Shown: in pieces, positions 1-7,264 of the stretch
How the letters are laid out: each line of letters opens with the position of its first letter
How positions within the stretch are numbered: the stretch's first letter is position 1
Origin: Acidovorax facilis
GTDB lineage: Bacteria > Pseudomonadota > Gammaproteobacteria > Burkholderiales > Burkholderiaceae_C
DNA: 64,000 bases
Direction: 5' to 3'
NCBI RefSeq assembly: GCF_023913775.1
Contig: NZ_JAMXAX010000001.1
Span: 186,001 to 250,000 of the forward strand
Program-made: the position numbers and the translations under genes
The notes under the pieces: model-generated
Seen by the model: the letters and a program-made list of their open reading frames with translations, nothing else
What the model was told of the DNA's origin: nothing
The model's database searches: none

Positions 1-52
1 GGAAGCGGTTGGGGATCTTTTCCAGACAGTCTTCTACAGTGATGCGTGCCAT
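1..52 (-). CDS. rpoZ: RNA polymerase omega subunit, N-terminal fragment
   Basis: The reverse strand from the ATG at 52 reads MARITVEDCLEKIPNRF, the highly conserved start of the omega subunit. Omega binds beta-prime and helps assemble RNA polymerase. Only 17 codons lie in the window; the rest is beyond the left edge. It lies just downstream of gmk on the same strand, the usual gmk-rpoZ order, so the two are probably co-transcribed. The identity rests on the N-terminal signature and this neighbourhood. Confidence 0.9.
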   Translation of the reverse strand, partial: MARITVEDCLEKIPNRF

Positions 53-69
53 CGTTTTACTCCGGGGAT

Positions 70-690
70 TCAGGTGATATTGAGCGACTGGAAGGTGTCA
101 GCACGGGCGCGGCGCTGGGCGGCGTACTTGAGTCGCTGGGCGTGAACTACGGCTTTCAGGTCGAAAAGCGCGCGCTCAAACAACTCATTGATTATAACGA
201 AGTCAAATTTGCTCACCTGGGCCATCTCGGTAGCCGCGTTCTTGAGACGGACTTCGATGACATCGGGGGAGTCTTCGCCCCGTCGTTCCAGGCGCGAACG
301 CAGTTCTTCCCAGCTGGGGGGCAGGATGAACACGAGGATGGCATTCGCGAAGGCTTCCTTGATCTGCAGCGCGCCCTGAAAGTCGATCTCCAGGATCACG
401 TCCGAGCCTTGGGCAATGCGCTCCTCGATCGCCTTCTTGGAGGTGCCATAGCGGTTGCCATGTACATGCGCCCATTCCACGAAGGCGTTGCCTTCCACCA
501 TGGCATCAAACTCGGATTGCGACGCAAAGTAGTAGTCGCGGCCATGTTTTTCTTGCCCGCGCGGAGCGCGGGTGGTGTGGGAGATCGACAGGTGGACGTG
601 GGAGTCCAGTTCCAGCAAGGCCTTGACCAGGCTGGATTTGCCTGCGCCGCTGGGGGCCGCAACTACGATGAGATTTCCGGGATAGTCCAT
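70..690 (-). CDS. gmk: Guanylate kinase
   Basis: This 206-residue protein is the full length expected of bacterial guanylate kinase, which phosphorylates GMP to GDP with ATP in the cytoplasm. The P-loop APSGAGKSS sits at about residues 12-20, followed by the GMP-binding region with [11 protein letters not shown] and GRDYYF. The lid and C-terminal helices ([18 protein letters not shown]) follow in normal order. It starts at the ATG at 690, and the stop is 17 bases before the rpoZ start, which suggests one operon. GMP kinase and omega are both linked in other bacteria to the stringent response, but nothing here shows that directly. Confidence 0.96.
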   Translation of the reverse strand: MDYPGNLIVVAAPSGAGKSSLVKALLELDSHVHLSISHTTRAPRGQEKHGRDYYFASQSEFDAMVEGNAFVEWAHVHGNRYGTSKKAIEERIAQGSDVILEIDFQGALQIKEAFANAILVFILPPSWEELRSRLERRGEDSPDVIEVRLKNAATEMAQVSKFDFVIINELFERALFDLKAVVHAQRLKYAAQRRARADTFQSLNIT

Positions 691-726
691 AGTTGATGTG
701 CGCGAAGCGCTATCAAAAAATGAGTG

Positions 727-1644
727 TTATTCGATGTTCTGTACTTGCTCGCGCATCTGCTCGATCAGCACTTTCATGTCCACGCTGATGCGGGTCAGGT
801 CAAGGGCGGCAGATTTGGAGCCCAGCGTATTGGCCTCGCGGTGGAGTTCCTGGATCAGGAAGTCCAGGCGCTTGCCCACCTCGCCGCCCTTCTTGAGCAG
901 GCGTTCGATCTCGTCCAGGTGGGAGTCCAGCCGGGTGATTTCCTCGGCCACATCAATGCGGATGGCAAACGCCGTGGCTTCGGTCAGGGCGCGGTCACGG
1001 GCGGCCTCGGGCAGGGTGGCACCGTCGGTCAGCGCCATGGCTTCCTTCCAGCGCTCCATGAAGCGCAGCCGTTGCTGCTCGACCAGCAGCGGCACCATGG
1101 GGACGGCCTGTTCGGCCAGGGCGCGCAATTGCTTGACCCGGTCCAGCAGAATGGTGGCCAGGCGCTTGCCCTCCCGTTCGCGGGCGGCCATCAGGGCGGT
1201 CAGGGCTTCTTCGGCCAAAGCAGGAACGGCATCGCTCCAGTCCTCAGAGCCCGATGGGGCGTTGGCGCACAGGCGCAGGGCGTCGGCTACCGTGAGGGGC
1301 GCCGCGGTCGGCAGCCATGCCTTGACGGAATCTTGCAAAGAATTGAGCCGTTGCAGCAGCCGCGCGGGCGGGTCTTGCAGGGTGTTGCTGTCCTCGTTCT
1401 CCAGGGCGGCGCGGACTTCAACCTTGCCGCGCTTGAGGCGGGCGGTCAGCAGGCTGCGCAGCGCGGGCTCCATGGCACGCAGTTCATCGGGGAGGCGGAA
1501 CGAAAGGTCCAGGAAGCGGCTGTTGACCGAGCGGATTTCCAGCCCCAGTCTGCGTGATTGGGGCGCGCGGGTGTCGTTTTCAGCGCCAGTGGCAGATGCG
1601 CCATGCTGTGCGCTGGCGTATCCGGTCATGCTGTAAACTGGCAT
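727..1644 (-). CDS. yicC: YicC family protein (putative endoribonuclease)
   Basis: The 305-residue protein begins MPVYSMTGYASA, the hallmark of the YicC family, and ends with the C-terminal DUF1732-type region (EITRLDSHLDEIERLL, GKRLDFLIQELHREANTL, KVLIEQMREQVQNIE). E. coli YicC has been reported as an endoribonuclease acting on a small RNA; the role here is inferred from family. Its length is slightly above the roughly 290 residues of E. coli YicC. It lies 36 bases upstream of gmk on the same strand, matching the common yicC-gmk-rpoZ cluster. It is divergent from the kinase gene that starts at 1720. Confidence 0.93.
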   Translation of the reverse strand: MPVYSMTGYASAQHGASATGAENDTRAPQSRRLGLEIRSVNSRFLDLSFRLPDELRAMEPALRSLLTARLKRGKVEVRAALENEDSNTLQDPPARLLQRLNSLQDSVKAWLPTAAPLTVADALRLCANAPSGSEDWSDAVPALAEEALTALMAAREREGKRLATILLDRVKQLRALAEQAVPMVPLLVEQQRLRFMERWKEAMALTDGATLPEAARDRALTEATAFAIRIDVAEEITRLDSHLDEIERLLKKGGEVGKRLDFLIQELHREANTLGSKSAALDLTRISVDMKVLIEQMREQVQNIE

Positions 1645-1719
1645 TGGACTTTTTGATGGTTGCTTGCGATCCGGCGATTATCCGGGTTCCGCTCCACCCC
1701 CGAGTCATCTTCGCAAAAT

Positions 1720-2736
1720 ATGTCAAAAATCAAGCCGGCTCCTTTGCCGCCCGATACCGCAATTGGCGGCTACCGCGTGGTGCGCCGGTTGTCTTCTGGC
1801 GGCTTTGGTGTGGTCTATCTGGCCCTGGATGCCGAAGGGCAGCAGGTCGCCATCAAGGAATACCTTCCTTCGTCGCTGGCCACGCGTGCACCGGGCGAGC
1901 TGCTGCCCAAGGTTCAGTCCGAAAAACTCTCGCTCTACCGCCTGGGGCTCAAGAGCTTCTTTGAAGAAGGCCGGGCGCTGGCCCAGATCTCGCACGCCTC
2001 TGTGGTGAGCGTGCTCAACTTCTTCCGCGAAAACGAAACCGTCTACATGGTGATGAACTACCTGGAGGGTGCGACCCTGCAGGACTTCATCATCACCGCG
2101 CGCGACCTGAAAACGCAGAAGGTCTTCCGCGAATCCACCATCCGCTCGCTGTTCGACGAGGTGCTGCGCGGGCTGCGCATCGTGCACCAGCACAAGATGC
2201 TGCATCTTGATATCAAGCCGGCCAACATCTTCATCACCGACGACAACAAGGCCGTGATGATCGACTTTGGCGCTGCGCGTGAGGTGCTGTCCAAAGAGGG
2301 CAATTTCATCCGCCCGATGTACACGCCCGGCTTTGCCGCCCCCGAGATGTACCGCCGCGATTCGTCCATGGGCCCCTGGACCGATATTTACGCGATAGGT
2401 GCCTGCATCTACGCCTGCATGCAAGGCTTTCCGCCCAACGAGGCGCCCCAGCGCATCGAAAAGGACCGCCTCTCGCTGGCCTTGACCAAGCTGCGTGGCG
2501 TGTACTCCGACAACCTCATCGAGGTGGTGGAGTGGTGCATGGCGCTCGATCCGCTGTCGCGCCCGCAGTCGGTGTTTGCTCTGCAAAAGGAACTCAGCCG
2601 CGAGGGCGAGCGCCGCTACACCAAACTGACGGTGGCCGAGAAGATGCGCCTGCAGCTCGACACCCTGGTGTCCGACACCAAGAAGAATGTGCAAAAGGTG
2701 GGTGAAGCCACCGGTATCGGAGCCAAACCCAAATGA
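1720..2736 (+). CDS. Serine/threonine protein kinase (Hanks type)
   Basis: This is a 338-residue cytoplasmic eukaryote-like kinase. A glycine-rich loop (LSSGGFGVVY) lies near residues 20-30, followed by the ATP-binding lysine in VAIKEYLP. The catalytic loop HLDIKPANIF and the DFG motif in MIDFGAAREV follow, and the activation segment ends with APEMY. The catalytic loop has HLD in place of the textbook HRD. The C-terminal 50 residues after the kinase fold have no obvious membrane segment. I chose the ATG at 1720, which gives MSKIKPAPL; an upstream start at 1660 in frame would add a tail unlike the family. The next gene, 28 bases downstream, is a PP2C phosphatase, so the pair probably forms a reversible phosphorylation switch. 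Substrates are unknown. Confidence 0.9.
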   Translation: MSKIKPAPLPPDTAIGGYRVVRRLSSGGFGVVYLALDAEGQQVAIKEYLPSSLATRAPGELLPKVQSEKLSLYRLGLKSFFEEGRALAQISHASVVSVLNFFRENETVYMVMNYLEGATLQDFIITARDLKTQKVFRESTIRSLFDEVLRGLRIVHQHKMLHLDIKPANIFITDDNKAVMIDFGAAREVLSKEGNFIRPMYTPGFAAPEMYRRDSSMGPWTDIYAIGACIYACMQGFPPNEAPQRIEKDRLSLALTKLRGVYSDNLIEVVEWCMALDPLSRPQSVFALQKELSREGERRYTKLTVAEKMRLQLDTLVSDTKKNVQKVGEATGIGAKPK

Positions 2737-2764
2737 ACCCGAAGCCCTCTTTGCGTGAGTCGCT

Positions 2765-3667
2765 ATGAAATTCTCGGTTTTCCAGATCAGCCGCCGTGGT
2801 GGCCGCGAGAAGAACGAAGACCGCATGGGCTATTGCTACACGCGCGAATCGGGCCTGTTTGTGTTGGCCGACGGCATGGGTGGCCACCCGGAAGGCGAAG
2901 TGGCTGCACAGATTGCACTGCAGACCATCTCGGCTTTGTTCCAGCGCCAAGCCAAGCCGCAGCTCAAGGATGTGCAGGAGTTTCTGTCGGGCGCGCTGCT
3001 GGCGGCGCACCACCAGATCCTGCGCTACGCCACCGACAAGGGCATGCTCGACACGCCGCGCACCACGCTGGTGGCTGCTGTTTTGCAGGGCGGCACGGCC
3101 ACCTGGGTGCATTGTGGCGATTCGCGGCTGTACATGGTGCGCGACGGTGATTTGCTCACCCGCACCCGCGACCACTCCTACATGGAGCTGCGCAATTCCC
3201 CACCGCCGGGCCTGGAGCGCATCAATCGCAACGTGCTGTTCACCTGCCTGGGCTCGCCCACCAAGCCCATTTATGACATCACCGGCCCGGTTTACCTGGA
3301 GCAGGGCGACCGCATTCTGCTGTGTTCGGATGGGCTGTGGGGCACCCTCAGCGACGAGGAGATTGCCACCCAACTCGGCCGCAACACCGTGTCGCATGCT
3401 GTGCCCGAGCTGGTGGAAGACGCACTGCGCAAGGCGGGGGACAGCAGCGACAACGTGACCGTGATCGCTCTGGAGTGGGAGACGCCCGACGCGTTCGAAT
3501 CCACCCAGGGCGTCTCGACCGACAGCATCAGCGACGACGTGTTTGCGTCCACTATCCAGGCAGGGCCACTCGATGGCCTGGTGGATGACCTGGACGATGC
3601 CGCCATCGAGCGGTCCATCGCCGAAATCAACGAAGCCATTCGCCGCTCGGCCGCACGGAAAGCATGA
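2765..3667 (+). CDS. PP2C-family serine/threonine phosphatase
   Basis: A 300-residue PPM/PP2C-type metal-dependent phosphatase. The family motifs appear in order: KNEDRMGY near residue 18, LADGMGGH near residue 40, HCGDSRLYMVRDG near residue 120, CSDGLWGTLSDEE near residue 187, and SDNVTVIALEW near residue 232. The aspartates that bind the two metals are all present. The last 60 residues are an acidic, low-complexity extension beyond the catalytic domain. It follows the kinase gene in the same direction with a 28-base gap, so it is likely to reverse that kinase's modifications. There is no signal peptide or membrane segment, so it should act in the cytoplasm. Confidence 0.92.
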   Translation: MKFSVFQISRRGGREKNEDRMGYCYTRESGLFVLADGMGGHPEGEVAAQIALQTISALFQRQAKPQLKDVQEFLSGALLAAHHQILRYATDKGMLDTPRTTLVAAVLQGGTATWVHCGDSRLYMVRDGDLLTRTRDHSYMELRNSPPPGLERINRNVLFTCLGSPTKPIYDITGPVYLEQGDRILLCSDGLWGTLSDEEIATQLGRNTVSHAVPELVEDALRKAGDSSDNVTVIALEWETPDAFESTQGVSTDSISDDVFASTIQAGPLDGLVDDLDDAAIERSIAEINEAIRRSAARKA

Positions 3668-3795
3668 CACCCCCCTGAGTCGCTGCGCGCCTTCCCACTT
3701 CTCTCAAATCGCTGTGCGATTCGGGAAAAGGGACACTGCCAGTGCACGCAAGGGAGACACAGCTGCGGCTCTCGCACGGCGATCGCTGACCTTGG
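3668..3795. repeat. Intergenic repeat-like palindromic segment
   Basis: The gap between the phosphatase gene and rph starts with ACACCCCCCTGAGTCGCTGC and contains hairpin-forming stretches such as AAATCGCTGTGCGATT. A similar opening, ACACCCCCCTGAGGCGCTAG, followed by GCGCGCCTTC, occurs at 31564 after urtA. I recall this pattern as a common Comamonadaceae intergenic repeat, but cannot prove copy number from this window. No convincing ORF lies here. Confidence 0.55.
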
Positions 3796-3859
3796 CCGCG
3801 CGTTTCCGGCGAGCCTTTGGTCATGCATGAGGCACGCCCATTTTTCTACTGAAAATTCT

Positions 3860-4594
3860 ATGACCACCTTCACCCGCACCGGCGACCGAGCCGCCCACCA
3901 GCTGCGCCCTGTGCGCATCACCCGCCACTACACCATGCATGCCGAGGGCTCGGTGCTGATCGAGTTCGGCAACACCAAAGTGCTCTGCACCGCTTCGGTG
4001 GAAGAGCGCGTGCCGCCCCACAAGCGCGGCAGCGGCGAGGGTTGGGTCACGGCCGAATACGGCATGTTGCCCCGCGCCACCCACACCCGCAGTGACCGCG
4101 AGGCCGCGCGGGGCAAACAGACCGGCCGCACGCAAGAGATCCAGCGCCTCATCGGCCGCAGTCTGCGCGCGGTGTTTGACCTCAAGCTGCTGGGCGAGCG
4201 CACCATCCAGCTCGACTGCGACGTGATCCAGGCCGATGGCGGGACCCGCACCGCTGCCATCACCGGCGCCTGGGTCGCGGCGCAGGATGCGGTCAACCAG
4301 CTGCTGGCTAGTGGCAAGATCACGCAGTCCCCCCTGGTGCAGCCCGTGGCCGCCATCTCGGTCGGCATTGTGCAGGGCACGCCGCTGCTGGACCTGGAAT
4401 ATGTGGAAGACGTGGACTGCGACACCGACATGAACGTCGTGATGACGGGCGCAGGCCACTTTGTGGAAGTGCAGGGCACGGCCGAAGGCGTGGCGTTTAC
4501 CCGGACGGAGATGGACCAGCTGCTCGCGCTGGCCGAAAAAGGCATCGCAGAGCTGGTGCAGTTGCAGCAGCGGGCGCTGCTGCAAACCCCCTAA
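3860..4594 (+). CDS. rph: Ribonuclease PH
   Basis: A 244-residue 3'-to-5' phosphorolytic exoribonuclease that trims tRNA 3' ends; family members are usually 235-245 residues. Motifs visible are [10 protein letters not shown] near the N-terminus, [45 protein letters not shown] and the catalytic-core stretch [17 protein letters not shown] near residue 115. The ATG at 3860 ([11 protein letters not shown]) fits the family start better than the upstream in-frame ATG at 3827. It lies between the kinase/phosphatase pair and rdgB, a frequent neighbourhood in Burkholderiales. Confidence 0.96.
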   Translation: MTTFTRTGDRAAHQLRPVRITRHYTMHAEGSVLIEFGNTKVLCTASVEERVPPHKRGSGEGWVTAEYGMLPRATHTRSDREAARGKQTGRTQEIQRLIGRSLRAVFDLKLLGERTIQLDCDVIQADGGTRTAAITGAWVAAQDAVNQLLASGKITQSPLVQPVAAISVGIVQGTPLLDLEYVEDVDCDTDMNVVMTGAGHFVEVQGTAEGVAFTRTEMDQLLALAEKGIAELVQLQQRALLQTP

Positions 4595-4620
4595 CCCTCT
4601 AACCTGATATTGCTCACTAA

Positions 4621-4665
4621 TTGATAGCTGTTTGCGCTTGCTGGATAAGCGCTAGATGCCAATTT
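4621..4665 (+). repeat. Short hairpin repeat, copy A (AGCGCTT family)
   Basis: The rph-rdgB gap holds TGATAGCTGTTTGCGCTTG followed by CTGGATAAGCGCTAGATGCC. The halves GCGCTT and AAGCGC form a hairpin. Seven related copies occur at 14092, 20461, 21176, 30028, 36190, 45359 and 51771. The copy ends only 5 bases before the rdgB ATG, so it would occupy the ribosome-binding region of that mRNA. Confidence 0.75.
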
Positions 4666-4670
4666 GAATC

Positions 4671-5270
4671 ATGAAAATCGTTCTAGCATCCAACAACCGT
4701 GGCAAGCTGGCCGAGCTGCAGTCCATGTTCGCGCCACTCGGGGTCGAGCTGGTTCGCCAGGCCGACTTGGGCGTGGGTGAGGCCGAAGAGCCATTTCGCA
4801 CCTTTGTCGAGAATGCCTTGGCCAAAGCCCGCTTTGCCTCGGCCCACACCGGCCTGCCCGCCTTGGCGGATGACGCCGGCATGTGTGTGGATGCCTTTGG
4901 CGGCCTGCCGGGCGTCGATACCGCCTACTACTGCACCCAGTTTGGCTACGAGAAAAGCGACGACAACAATGTGCGCGCCCTGCTGGAGCAGTTGCACGGC
5001 GTCGCCAACCGCCGCGCCGCCATGGTCAGCACCCTGGTTGCCGTGCGCAGCCCGCAAGACCCCGAGCCGCTGATTGCCGTGGGCCGGGTGGTGGGCGAGA
5101 TCACCACCGAACCCCGGGGCAGCAACGGATTTGGTTTTGACCCTGTGATGTTCATCCCCGAATTCGGTAAGACCTTTGCCGAGCTGCCTGTGGAAGTGAA
5201 GAACGCCCACAGCCACCGGGGCCGCTCGGCCGCGCAGATGCTGGCGCTGATGCGCGAACGCTGGCTGTAG
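4671..5270 (+). CDS. rdgB: XTP/dITP diphosphatase (RdgB/HAM1)
   Basis: A 199-residue enzyme that hydrolyses non-canonical purine nucleoside triphosphates (dITP, XTP) to monophosphates and so keeps them out of DNA. The N-terminal substrate loop LASNNRGKLAELQ is clear. The active-site region ALADDAGMCVDAFGGLPGV lies near residue 65, and GSNGFGFDPVMF and NAHSHRGRSAAQM occur in the C-terminal half, as in the family. Length is normal. It lies downstream of rph and 16 bases upstream of hemW, with which it is probably co-transcribed. Confidence 0.96.
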   Translation: MKIVLASNNRGKLAELQSMFAPLGVELVRQADLGVGEAEEPFRTFVENALAKARFASAHTGLPALADDAGMCVDAFGGLPGVDTAYYCTQFGYEKSDDNNVRALLEQLHGVANRRAAMVSTLVAVRSPQDPEPLIAVGRVVGEITTEPRGSNGFGFDPVMFIPEFGKTFAELPVEVKNAHSHRGRSAAQMLALMRERWL

Positions 5271-5286
5271 AAGGGACGACAAGAAC

Positions 5287-6537
5287 GTGGCCCACATCCC
5301 GATCACGCCGCAGGCTGAGGCCGAACCCGCCGTGGTGCGCGACATCCAGCACTACATGCGCCCCGGCCTGCTGCAGCTGCCCAGCCTGCCGCCCCTGTCG
5401 CTGTATGTGCACCTGCCCTGGTGCCTCAAAAAATGCCCGTACTGCGACTTCAATTCGCACGAGGCCCGTGGCGACGGAGCGGGTGACAACGGGGTGCCCG
5501 AGCAGCGCTACATCGACGCGCTGATGGCCGACCTGGAGGCCGCGCTGCCGCTCATCTGGGGCCGCACGGTGCACAGCATCTTTATCGGTGGGGGCACGCC
5601 CAGCCTGTTTTCACCAGCCGCCATTGACCGGCTGATCGGCGACATCCGCGCCCGCCTGCTCCTTGCGCCCGACTGCGAGATCACCTTGGAGGCCAACCCC
5701 GGCACGTTCGAGAAAGACCGCTTCCGCGCCTTCCGCTCTGCGGGCGTCACGCGCCTGTCGGTGGGGGTGCAAAGCTTCAACGACCAGCACCTCAAGGCCC
5801 TGGGCCGCGTGCATGACCGCAGCCAGGCCTTGGCGGCGGTGGAAGAGGCTGCCGCGTCGTTTGACACCTACAACCTCGACATCATGTACGCGTTGCCGGG
5901 CCAGACGCCGCAGGAGCTGGAGCAGGACATGTTGACGGCATTGGCCTTCAAGCCGCCGCACATCTCCATCTACCACCTCACCATCGAGCCCAACACCTAC
6001 TTCGCCAAGTTTCCGCCAGCCATCCCCGAGGACGACCAGGCCTACGCCATGCTCGACCGCATCACCGAGATGACTGGCCAGGCGGGCATGGCGCGCTACG
6101 AAATATCGGCCTATGCGCAGCCCGGCCACCAGTGTTTCCACAACACCAACTACTGGCAGTTTGGTGACTACCTGGGCATTGGCGCGGGCGCACACAGCAA
6201 ACTCAGTTTTGCGCACCGCGTGGTGCGCCAGGTGCGCTTTCGCGACCCAGGCCGCTACATGGACAACGCCCTGGCCGGCAGGGCTGTGGCGCAGGATGAA
6301 GACGTGCGCCGGGCCGAACTTCCGTTTGAATACATGCTCAACGCCCTGCGCCTGCGCGGTGGTTTTGCGCTGCAGGATTTCATGGATCGCACGGGTTTGC
6401 CGCTGACCACCATCGCCAAGGGGTTGAAGGCGGCCGAAAGCAAAGGTTTGATCGAGCGCGACCTGACCCATGTTCGCCCGACAGAGCGGGGCTTTGATTT
6501 TCTGAGCGACCTGCAGGAGCTGTTCCTGGCGGACTGA
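5287..6537 (+). CDS. hemW: Radical SAM heme chaperone HemW
   Basis: This 416-residue protein has the radical SAM cluster motif CLKKCPYCDFNSH near residue 47, followed by FIGGGTPSLF, ITLEANPGTFEKD and LSVGVQSFNDQHLKALGR. These place it in the HemN/HemW group. HemW proteins lack the HemN N-terminal cysteine extension and are thought to act as heme chaperones rather than coproporphyrinogen oxidases, although they are often annotated as the latter. The start is a GTG at 5287, only 16 bases after the rdgB stop; another start slightly downstream cannot be excluded. Confidence 0.88.
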   Translation: MAHIPITPQAEAEPAVVRDIQHYMRPGLLQLPSLPPLSLYVHLPWCLKKCPYCDFNSHEARGDGAGDNGVPEQRYIDALMADLEAALPLIWGRTVHSIFIGGGTPSLFSPAAIDRLIGDIRARLLLAPDCEITLEANPGTFEKDRFRAFRSAGVTRLSVGVQSFNDQHLKALGRVHDRSQALAAVEEAAASFDTYNLDIMYALPGQTPQELEQDMLTALAFKPPHISIYHLTIEPNTYFAKFPPAIPEDDQAYAMLDRITEMTGQAGMARYEISAYAQPGHQCFHNTNYWQFGDYLGIGAGAHSKLSFAHRVVRQVRFRDPGRYMDNALAGRAVAQDEDVRRAELPFEYMLNALRLRGGFALQDFMDRTGLPLTTIAKGLKAAESKGLIERDLTHVRPTERGFDFLSDLQELFLAD

Positions 6538-6617
6538 CCGGGGCTACCGCCGATGCCGTGGCGCCGCCGCACCTGCCTATGGTTGGCGCTGTGTGCAGCG
6601 CACCGTCCCCCGCGTGG

Positions 6618-6947
6618 TCAGCCGCAGCGCACCGCCACAATGCGGCCGTTGGCATCCACCTCCAGATTGAGCCGCTGGGCATTGAATTCCTTGGTGATGA
6701 TCTGGCCGGGGCGCAGGACGCGGGCCATTTGTGCGCCCGACCGCACCCGGGCCAGTTCCACCACCGATGCCGTGCTGTTCTGCCCCACCGCCGACTGGGC
6801 CGGCTGGGCGTTGCACAGGCCGCCTGGCGCGGGCTCTGCCGGCGCCGGGCTGCCAGAGGGGGCCGGGGGCTGGCCTTGGCTGGCGCAACCCGTCATCAGC
6901 GCCGCAACCACCAGGCTGCCAGAGATGCCAAAAGGGATTTTCGTCAT
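6618..6947 (-). CDS. Small lipoprotein, I78 peptidase-inhibitor-like
   Basis: A 109-residue protein starting at the ATG at 6947. It has a short signal sequence ending in a lipobox-like MTGCAS at about residues 17-22, so cysteine 20 is probably lipidated. A proline/alanine-rich linker follows, then a domain with VGQNSTASVVE and a C-terminal NLEVDANGRIVAVRCG. The last segment resembles inhibitor family I78 (potato-inhibitor-like), whose members often end with a V-x-R-x-x-C/G tail. It would sit at the inner or outer membrane facing the periplasm, where it could restrain serine proteases. The family assignment is by motif only. Confidence 0.7.
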   Translation of the reverse strand: MTKIPFGISGSLVVAALMTGCASQGQPPAPSGSPAPAEPAPGGLCNAQPAQSAVGQNSTASVVELARVRSGAQMARVLRPGQIITKEFNAQRLNLEVDANGRIVAVRCG

Positions 6948-7264
6948 GGGTGAGGCTCCAGAAAACAAGACCCTCACCATACCGGAAGCCCTGTGAGCGC
7001 GGGTGTCCACGCGTAACACGGGGGGAGGGCGGTTGTCCCTCCAGCTGGTTGGATGACTTGATGAGGGTCAAGAAAATGTTGACTGAATGCGACAGGCAGT
7101 GCGCCTCCCTTGCACGAAGGGTGCCCGGCGATGGTTTGCCGTAAGGCCCTGTCCGCACAATGGACTGTTGGTGGTCTGCGCCCCGCACTGGGTAGGCAGA
7201 ACACCGGGGCCAGTGTGGAGCGCACGGGCTTCTGGCAACCGAGTTTGTGCATCCCCGAACCACC
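6948..7264. other. Intergenic region between divergent genes, with FNR-like site
   Basis: This 317-base gap separates the divergent lipoprotein and GGDEF genes. It holds no convincing ORF. The one clear motif is TTGATGAGGGTCAA at 7058-7071. A TTGACT hexamer at about 7079 has no good -10 partner. Confidence 0.6.
7058..7071. promoter_or_regulatory. Candidate FNR/Anr-type binding site
   Basis: TTGATGAGGGTCAA matches the FNR consensus TTGAT-N4-ATCAA except for one base in the right half (GTCAA). It lies between divergent genes, 111 bases upstream of the lipoprotein start and 194 bases upstream of the GGDEF start, so it could serve either. No transcription start is known. Confidence 0.35.

Noticed and set aside
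700-722. Further copy of the AGCGCTT hairpin before gmk
   Set aside because: Only AAGCGCTATCAAAAAA matches one half of the pattern; the second arm is missing, so it is not counted.
7079-7110. Sigma-70 promoter starting with TTGACT upstream of the PAS-GGDEF gene
   Set aside because: No acceptable -10 hexamer occurs 16-18 bases downstream.
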